NCBI GenBank assembly: GCA_946894095.1 | Contig: OX335662.1 | Span: 14,154,001 to 14,218,000, forward strand | Length of the DNA: 64,000 bases | DNA from: Incurvaria masculella | Taxonomy: Eukaryota > Arthropoda > Insecta > Lepidoptera > Incurvariidae | Reading direction: 5' to 3' | In this document: piece by piece, positions 52,201 to 61,200 of the stretch | How the letters are laid out: each line of letters begins with the position of its first letter | How positions within the stretch are numbered: the stretch's first letter is position 1 | Translations under genes and position numbers: made by a program | Notes under the pieces: model-generated | Database searches by the model: none | Told to the model about the DNA's origin: nothing | The model's input: only the letters and a program-made list of their open reading frames with translations

Positions 52201-55200
52201 ATATTCAGGTACATTAAATAAACAAAACTACTTTTATTATATCATCAAATGAAGTTATACTGTTACTTTAGTAAAAACATTGTTTACTTGTACCTTTTTC
52301 TTTTTAATAAACTTTTTCTTTCTTTCTTTCTTTCTTTCTGTTTGCTTCGTGGACGTTTTGCATCCAACTCATCGCGAAGACTGTCTTTTTCTTTAAAACA
52401 GAGACAGTGCCAGAATGCAACGGAACGATTTTGTGCTGTGCCCGCGAATTAGTTAGTCCCATCGGGCCACCTTAAGGAAAACAAGAGATATAATAAACAT
52501 TTCACAAAAAAATATTCACACTGCATGGGCACAGCTCCTATTTACTTATAACAACTACTTGAGGTATACCGTACTTGAGTTGATGTCTCACTCCCACACT
52601 CTGTTCGTCTTGTAAGCACAGCACAATGCTAGGTCTGTGGGTTTGACCAATCAATCGTACTGTTCACGAATTACAAATAATTTCACACATGTTGAGTCTT
52701 TTCAGGGGCCTTATGTCACCTGATGGTGTGTGTTATGTTGCAGGTGAGCATGATGGTGCACCGCGTGGAGAACACCCTGCTGCTGGACGAGTTCCACATG
52801 TACGAGTACCTGATGAAGTCGGAGTGGGCGTGGCTGCGCGGCTTCCTGCGCGACGACATCCTCGGCGGCATGTCGGAGCAGGACGGCGCGCGCGCGCTGC
52901 GCCTGCCCGAGCGGGCCGGCGCCGCGCCGCTCCTCACCTCGCAGTTCCTGTGCCACAGCATCGCCACGCAGCCTCCACCCCCACCGCCACCGCCGCCCGC
53001 TCCCGTCCAGCGCACACACCTCGAGCACGCCCCGCCGCTCGCAGGTGACCGCCCTTTCCTAATTCGTTCTAGTGCTTCGAGCCTGTGTCCACACTGAAAT
53101 TTCGACTCGTCCATTGTGTGTGTCAGTACTTGCTTACTCTCATGTCTGTCAACCGAACTATTCAGAAATGTGGAGCAGTCTAAATCCTCCAAACTTTCTG
53201 TGCAACTTCTGTATATTGCTGCATACGATTGTATCCATTTGACCCTTGGAAAACCCAATATAACTACTTGTTTATTTAGCGGGCGATGCCCAGGTTATAT
53301 TGAATCAGCCAAAGGTTCAATAGTGCACGAAGTACCGCTGTACTATTCTTATTTGGTGCTCGGTCATGCATTATCATTTCGAGCCAGGATTGTTGAAGCC
53401 ACCCGCAGCGGTGCGTGCAGCGTGCAGCACGGTTCGCGTGTGCAGGTCCGTCGCTGCCGGAGCCGGAGGCGCGCGCGGAAGGATCCAGCGCTCACGAGCC
53501 GCACGAGCCCCACGAGTACAGCCGCACGGTGCTGTGGACCTTCGAGGACATCCAGATGCTGATCGGGTCGGACCTGCCCATATTCGGCGGCGCGGAGCGA
53601 CCCTGCGTGAGCCTCCGACTTCGAGACGCCACGGAGCCCATCAATGTGCTCACCGGCATCGACTACTGGCTGGACAACCTCATGTGCAACGTGCCCGAGG
53701 TGCTCATGTGTAAGTCTCACCTCTGCCCCCCCAGCATGGGAAGTGTTCGGGCTGCTACCATCGGTGTAGCAAAATCAAAGTCACTTGCATGCTTGGATCC
53801 GTTGCACATTGGACGCGGCAATGGCACTGGCCAGCCCCCTATGACTAGCTTATCGGCCACGCATTGACTTTGACCCACATATACTACATAGTACACATAT
53901 ACCTCATATATACTTATACGACTATAGTAGTCAGAGCATATATCCCCTATATCAAAGCTCTGCTTAATTCAAATCAAAATACCAATTTAATTGTAATTAT
54001 AGTATGTTTAGTGGTCCTTAAACAAAACTTAAAGTGTGCCAATACTTCACAGAGGCTGTGCCCTGCTTGATACAAATCAAAATACCAATTTAACTAAATG
54101 TAATCTATAATGTATGGTAACACCAAATAATGTGCGATTACCGCTGATTTTCTTGTTTCTACTTTTTTATGCTTTAAAAAAAAAACACTACAACCAATAG
54201 TCTGTTCGCCGAGCCGACCTAGTACAGGAAAGATGTCATTGCACGTGATTGGATGCAGACACTACGCATAGGCCGCGTTTACTTTGCGAGGCAGAATTTG
54301 GCTATTCATATTTAATTTCATTTATTTATTCAACTTCTGGTAGTCAAACTACAGAAAGTCATGTCACAATTTAATTGATCATTGATATACGCTTCGTAGC
54401 ATTCAGACGGCTCCGTCCGTCGGGCAGATGCGTAACATGCTCTGACGTAGTAGATATAGTAGACCCAACACATTTATCAAATGAATCACAATTTTGAAAG
54501 CTTGAGCGAAAGATTTATTTTTTTATAAAAAAATATTTATGTCAGGCATTTTATACCTATATGCTGAGTCTACATACAAAGGTATGAAAAGAAATAAATA
54601 TTATCAACATTTGTACTATAAAACAATTTTACGAGTACAATTAAAATAATAAATTCCAATTCAATAGAATATTAAAGTACCTAGTCAAATGTTAAAAATT
54701 AATTTTCTAATATTTTGAGTCCACTCCAGTATTAAGAGCGAATGGACTAACTTTAGTACGCGTGGCATCCTGGTCTTTCGACCTTAGCGTTTGTATGTGA
54801 ATTTTAGACAGAGAGCGCTATACTAGCTCGACTCAGCGAACAGGGTATAATTTTTTTTTTCAAATAACACAATTTAATCGAAAACAATATTTCAAACAAA
54901 AATTAAAATAACTATAACTAAACTAAATTAAAATATTCCTCTGCAACGTCTTTTTTGAATGTTCCTAGAACACTAGCGGCGTTTCCGCGCTGAATAGCCA
55001 GACTAATTGTTTTGGTAAAAGTAGGCCCCCGATTGTGGGACCCCGGTTTCCTCCCTTAATTTGACACAAAGTCTCTCCGAGAAAGCCTTTGCGGCTGCGC
55101 TCCACGGCCCGAACGTTTCTACCGCAAACGCGACAAATTCAAAGTCCTTTAAAAGGTCTTTGTATTTGCCGCGCTTAAGGTTCTCCGCTCTGGCCGCGGC

Positions 55201-58200
55201 GGCACCAGCTATAATTGAATCCTATCTACTGATGATTTTGTCTCGATTCAGGCTACCATATCGACGGTATCGTGCAGAAATACGAGCCCATGAAGACTGA
55301 GGAGCTCCCGCACCTGGAGGGGTCGCGCTTCTCGCCGCGCGTCATCCGCAACGTCGCGCAGAACATTCTCTCCTTCCTCAAGGCGAACGCGACCAAGGCG
55401 GGACACACGTACTGGCTGTTCAAGGGCGCGCGCGACGACGTCGTCAAACTCTACGACCTCACCTCGCTCTGCGGAGGTCGGTACCTTCTGCCTCCGTACG
55501 CTCTGTCCTGCTCCTAACTTCGCAGACTCTGCTCTGACTCCCTCACCGAGTGGAGCCCCTATAACTTTAACTTTCTAGAGTTACTCAAATTTAGACACTT
55601 ATGGCACAACTGAAAATATCACATACAGGGTGTTTGGGACATAATCACAATAAATTAAAACGGGTATTGAGCTATGTGAATATAGGCTAACAGTGAAAAC
55701 CGCATGTCTTTATCTCTGCTAGTTTATGAGATATACGCATTCAAATTTCATGGATTTTCCAAAATAACCGTACCTTAAAGGCCTGCGTGCTGAAGTACTG
55801 AGGCGGCGGGAGGCGGGGTGGGCCGCGCTCCGCGCTGGCGGCGCGGAGGGCGCGGCGGAGGAGGAGGGTGGAATAGGGGATTTTTTGAATTTCAGTCGCC
55901 TGCGCAAGTGCCTTCATTGTGCCGTGTACTCGCCACGCCGCGCCGCGTCCGTACGTGTTCAGTTATTTGTATCTTGTGACTTTTGTATTTATTTGTGTTA
56001 AAATAATTGTACGTAATCATGCCACGGCACGTGTTTACCTCGCAAGAGTACATGGATATGATTCTGTTATACGGGGAGTACCATTAAAACGCCCATCAAG
56101 CTCTGCGTACGTACCGCGAAAGTTTTCCTAATCGCCGAACACTAGAAAACGGCAATGTTATTGTGCAAGCTGTGCGTGAAAACAAAAGTGTCATAACGAA
56201 AGGGGAGGGTGCGGGCCGCGAGGTTGCTATTGCTCGAGAGGAGGAAGTGTTGGCTTATTTTCGGCAAAATCCGACTATCTGCGGTGCACCAGCAAAGAGA
56301 CCTAGGAGTCCTTGTAAATCATGATCTAAAGTGGGAGCCTCATATTGCACAGATAATAAAGAGAGCTAACTCCATGACCTATCTCATCAAGAAGTCCTTT
56401 CGCCACCTCACTCCTGAAGTCACACTCAAAATTTACAAGTCATATGTACGACCTCTCCTGGAGTACGCCTTTCAAGTCTGGCAACCCTACTTCATCAAAG
56501 ATATCACTCTACTAGAAAATGTACAACGAAAGTTTACAAAAATCCCTTGGCAGCTAAAAACCTTACCCTATGAAGAAAGATTGAAGGCCCTCAAACTACC
56601 AACCCTGCACCAAAGACGGATGCGAGGCGATTTAATAGAAGTGTACAAAATGCTTACTGAGAAATACAACTGTGAAGCAATGAAGGAAATGTTCACACTT
56701 AATCATAACACTCACCTGCGTGGCCACACTCTAAAACTGAATAAAACATAACACAAAACCAACACACGGAAGCACTTCATAACCAACAGAGTGGTTGACG
56801 ATTGGAACCAACCTCCAGGGGACATTATGAGTGCAAACAACACTAATCAATTTAAGAATCGTTTGGACGCTTATCTAAATAAATACATTTTTAAAATAAG
56901 TAACTAAGTGAACTGAAACCGATTAAGTAAAAAAAAAATTTTTGTTAATATATCAATGAACTATGTACTCGATTTAGACACATCAGCCTAGGCTGCCTGT
57001 CTAATCTATAATATAAAAATGAATCGCAAAATGTGTTGGTAAGCGCATAACTCAACAACGCCTGGATCAATTTGGCCAAATCTTTTTTTTAAATGTTCGT
57101 TGAAGTTCAAGGATGGTTTTTACGGCGTGAAAAATTAGAATTATTGCTGGAAAAACCCTAAAAATAGCCCTTTTCTTTTTCCCATACAAATGATTTGTAA
57201 CTAAAACGTAGTCAATTTGTGCTTTATTGCTATGGTATAAAGTTCATATTAAATTACAAGCACTCACAGTTGTCTAAGTAATGTAGGTGTGTTCCTAACG
57301 TCAAAGATCATATCTATCAAAACAATGTGCGTGTGTGCGTTGGAGCACAGAATACATAGTTGGAGGAGTTTAATGTCGCGTTTCTTTTGTATTAGTTTCG
57401 GCACGCGAGATAAACTGCATCAGTTTCCACGTCATTACATCAGTCAAACAAAAATCGCATTACCAACAGTGTTTTATTATTTTTAATATCCAAATTTTAA
57501 ATAAATAAAACAATTCGTACGGCTTAAAAGGATTTGACTTCAAGTCATATCAAATTTAAAAAAAAAAAGTTGTCTGTTACCTAATCTACTGAGTTTGCTT
57601 TTGTCAACTGATACACGAAACAAATTCGTATATCGTGTTTTGTGCAGAGTGTTTAGTTAGTTAGTGTTTGTTTAGTTCGTGATTAGGCGGGCGGTCCGAC
57701 GGGGGCGGGTGCGGGGAGGCGGGGGCGGGTACGGCTTGGTATTTCCCGCAACTTTAGGACTACTTGACAAAATCCTTGAGAACCAATTACTCGATTTAGA
57801 TGCGGATTGTATCTACGTCTAGCCTGATTCTACTCAAAACTTATAGGCTACATAATATAACGCTTCATTACCTGAAGGGTGAGTAGTGAGTGTTAAATTC
57901 TTATAACTTGCGAACCACTAACCCGATTTATGTGCGTATTTTATCAATGTATAGGATCTCTGGGAGCTGTCAGGTTCGAGATGGGTTACTGTTTTCGATG
58001 TTGAGGCTGGCTGTGGGTTGGAGTCCACGCAAAACTTACCTACATTACACGTTACTTACTTACTAGGTAAACAATGTTGCAGTGCAAGTGCAGAAAGGTT
58101 CTGGCGGCAAATGCTTTTTTTTTAAATAGCCACCAAATGTCAACGAAGCTCTAAATGGGAATTATTGGATGTTTCTCATTAAATCATGCTATTTCATCTC

Positions 58201-61200
58201 GAACGATCTTGATTAAATTTGGTAGATGGATACATTGTCCTGGACCAGTTTGACCCTATTTTGGATCAGCCATGTCGGATACTTTTTATCCATGAAATAA
58301 TTTAGCCGACGCTAACCCGAGCGGAGCCGGGTACCGCAGCTAGTATAAAATAAATAAATAAAAAAACCCGACATCCAGTACTTGTGTGGCCCGTAATCGG
58401 TTTGAATTGAGCACAAGACCTTGTTTTTAAAACGTATGCGAGTGAGTCTCATTGAAGCGTTCAACAAATTTCGAGCAGACTCCGCTGATGGTCTTCTCTC
58501 CAGAAGAGTTCGCCGCTCCATGATACGGCGCTGCAAAATGTGCATTGCAATGCAGGGCGACCACATAGAAATCAGGCTGTGAAGGCAGTCGTCTGCATTG
58601 CAATGCAGGGCGACCACATAGAAAACAGGCTGTGAAGGCAGTCGTCTGTGTGTGAGTACCAAATAGCGCTTGTACCTACCTAATGTACTTATTCACTAAG
58701 AGCGGCGCGGCCGGCGGCGGCGCGGGGGCGCGAGGGAGGCGAGGGAGGCGAGGTGCACGGTTGTGCATCACCTGATCGCGTTAGACCTGTTTTACACTTG
58801 ATTTTTGTATGTTTACTCATTGCAAAGTTTTTCAAAATGATGTACCTAGGTGTTTTTAGAATCCGAAATTGAGTTCTTGGTTAAATTTATTGTGATTGTG
58901 TCCCACACACCCTGTATGAAACAGCCATGTGGCCAGTTTAGGTGGGAGAATAGGATAAATCATGCCAGTCTCTCGCTATTACAGTTAAGGTTTGTTTTTT
59001 TCGTATTGTATACCTCTGATGATTATCTGTACTTGTGTGTAAATTTTCAAAATCAGTACTTTCATACAAATTATGTAACACGAGGTTCCGCAAGTAGAGA
59101 TATAAGACTTGGGCATTACACGTGAGATATACATAAGTTATGAGGGCTTATCCTGCAACAATATTTGCATGAAATACGTGTAACATTGGTCTCCATACGC
59201 ATGTTCATTTAATTTTCATATAATTATGTATATACCCATTAATAGTTAAATTAAAGTAAACAGTAAATTGGTAAGTAAGAGTTTCTTGAACTGTTATTAT
59301 ACATCGGTAAAATAGTTATTTCTGTGTGATTTTTTTTCTAGTATTTATTTATTTATTCAAATAGAAACACCAACAGCACAAGAGATAATACACTGATAAA
59401 AAACATTACATAAATACTATGTCATGGTCCAAGTGCCTATTATAGGTGTACACAACTAGCAAAAATGTGGTCCGGCTAGAGAGAAAGTAATAATAAAAGA
59501 CTAAATGTTTTACATAAAGACTCGTCTGCAAGCACCACGAGCACAAACACAGCGAACCGGCGGTGGAATCTGTAATGTTGTCACAGTTATCAGAGTGTTT
59601 TATGACACTGCAACTTTAAGGTGGCCCAACCCGCTCAACTCCCCATACAAACGGGGTAAGAAGATCACGCCCATATTTCTTATCAGAGATCCCAAATTTT
59701 GCTCAAAAGAGCTTTATTTGATCGAACTAGATGTCTGATGACCATAGGTATTGCAAAATTGTGTTTGGTTTCTAATTTATAAGGTCCGAAAGTTCGAATT
59801 TTTCGCGTGTTTCATACAATAACTTTGGTGGTTTATTACGCAATGATAAAGTAAGAAAATCTTAAAAATATTAGTCATCAGACATAGCTTATTTAATAAA
59901 GATTTATAATCTATTTGGTTTTTGTTTGATTTTTGACTACATCGATCGTGGTTTACTTTTAGCTATAAGTCATTTTGAAATCAAAATTTTCGTAAATCTT
60001 ACCAAATCATACCAAATCATACACTATGCACATTGTCTTTTTTGTGGACATGTTGCATCTTCCTCATCCTGGACGCTGTCTTTTTCTTTGAAACAGAGAA
60101 GGGCCAGCGAATGAGTTAGTCCCGCCGGGTTGGGCCCCCTTAAGCCTGTCTTACGATGAGTATGTAGCTTTTCTGAGCACCTGTGGTCCTCAGCACAGCC
60201 ACGAATACCGGTTTTTCATAAACAAATTCGCCTCCACTTCTTTTGTCTACCCCACTTTAACTGTATCATGGGAGGAAAGTGTGCGAGCGAGATGTGGATA
60301 TATTGATTCTCTATGCGGGGGGATTGAATGTGTGCAGGGCTGGGCGCGTCGGAGGGCACCGACAACCCGTTCACGACGCCAGTCGCGATGCTGCTGTACC
60401 GCGTGGCGCGCAACCTGCTGCAGGCGCGCGCGCGCCGCCGCCGCCGCACCGCGCACGCGCGCACGCTGCTCGAGCATACCGTCACGCTGCTCGCGCCCGA
60501 CTCGCACCCGCAGATCCTCGCCTCCGCGCACTACATGCTGAGCGATGTCTACGTGCCCGCCACCACCGACCCCGCCGCGCCCCACTTCAAAGGTAATATC
60601 ATATATTATCCTTGAACTAACTTCACGACTGGCCTTTGACTCTCTTGACTGCCGATTCCGCCCATACACTAAATTCTTACTTCTCTCTGCACAATTTAAG
60701 TATTAGCCTGAAGACTTGAGGTTGGTGAGGTTTTTTGTGACATCGACGAATTTATTAAATTTTACTCTTTCAATTCACAGAAGAATCCAGCGACTCTGAC
60801 CTTGAAGATGACGACTTTGAAAGTGAGGTTGACCCGGCAAGTGAACAATGCAAGGAAACGAATACGGACGATAATGACCAAGAATCCAACGACCAAACGG
60901 CTGGAGAGCGTGTGTCAGATGAGCAGAGCGCTGGGGAGCATGTGTCAGCTAAGCAAAGTGCTGGGGAGCGAATTTCAGATGAGCAATGCACTGGAGAGCG
61001 AGTGCCAGTTCAGAACAGGTCTGGGGAGCGAGTGTCAGTTGAGCAGAGGGTTGGGGAACAAGATCAGGGAACAGGGCAGATTGAGGCCAATGACGTTCTG
61101 GAGCAGGAGTCTACCCAGCTTGCCCTTAAAATGCGAGGGTTGGCTTTACAAGATATTGGCAAGAGTATTCGGCCATCGAGTCCGGTAAGTGATTCTTTCT

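Larger units (their letters stand above)
55626..58914 (+). mobile_element. Tc1/mariner-type element, broken by two nested insertions
   Basis: The ends CAGGGTGTTTGGGACATAAT and, reverse-complemented from the right, CAGGGTGTGTGGGACACAAT are inverted repeats flanked by TA. Inside, 56018-56275 encodes a helix-turn-helix N-terminus (DUF4817-like: FTSQEYMDMILLYGEYH, in-frame stop, then FPNRRTLENG). About 58430-58580 encodes the C-terminus (RRSMIRRCKMCIAMQGDHIE). The middle is occupied by a LINE end and a Helitron. Located in EDRF1 intron 6. Confidence 0.8.
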
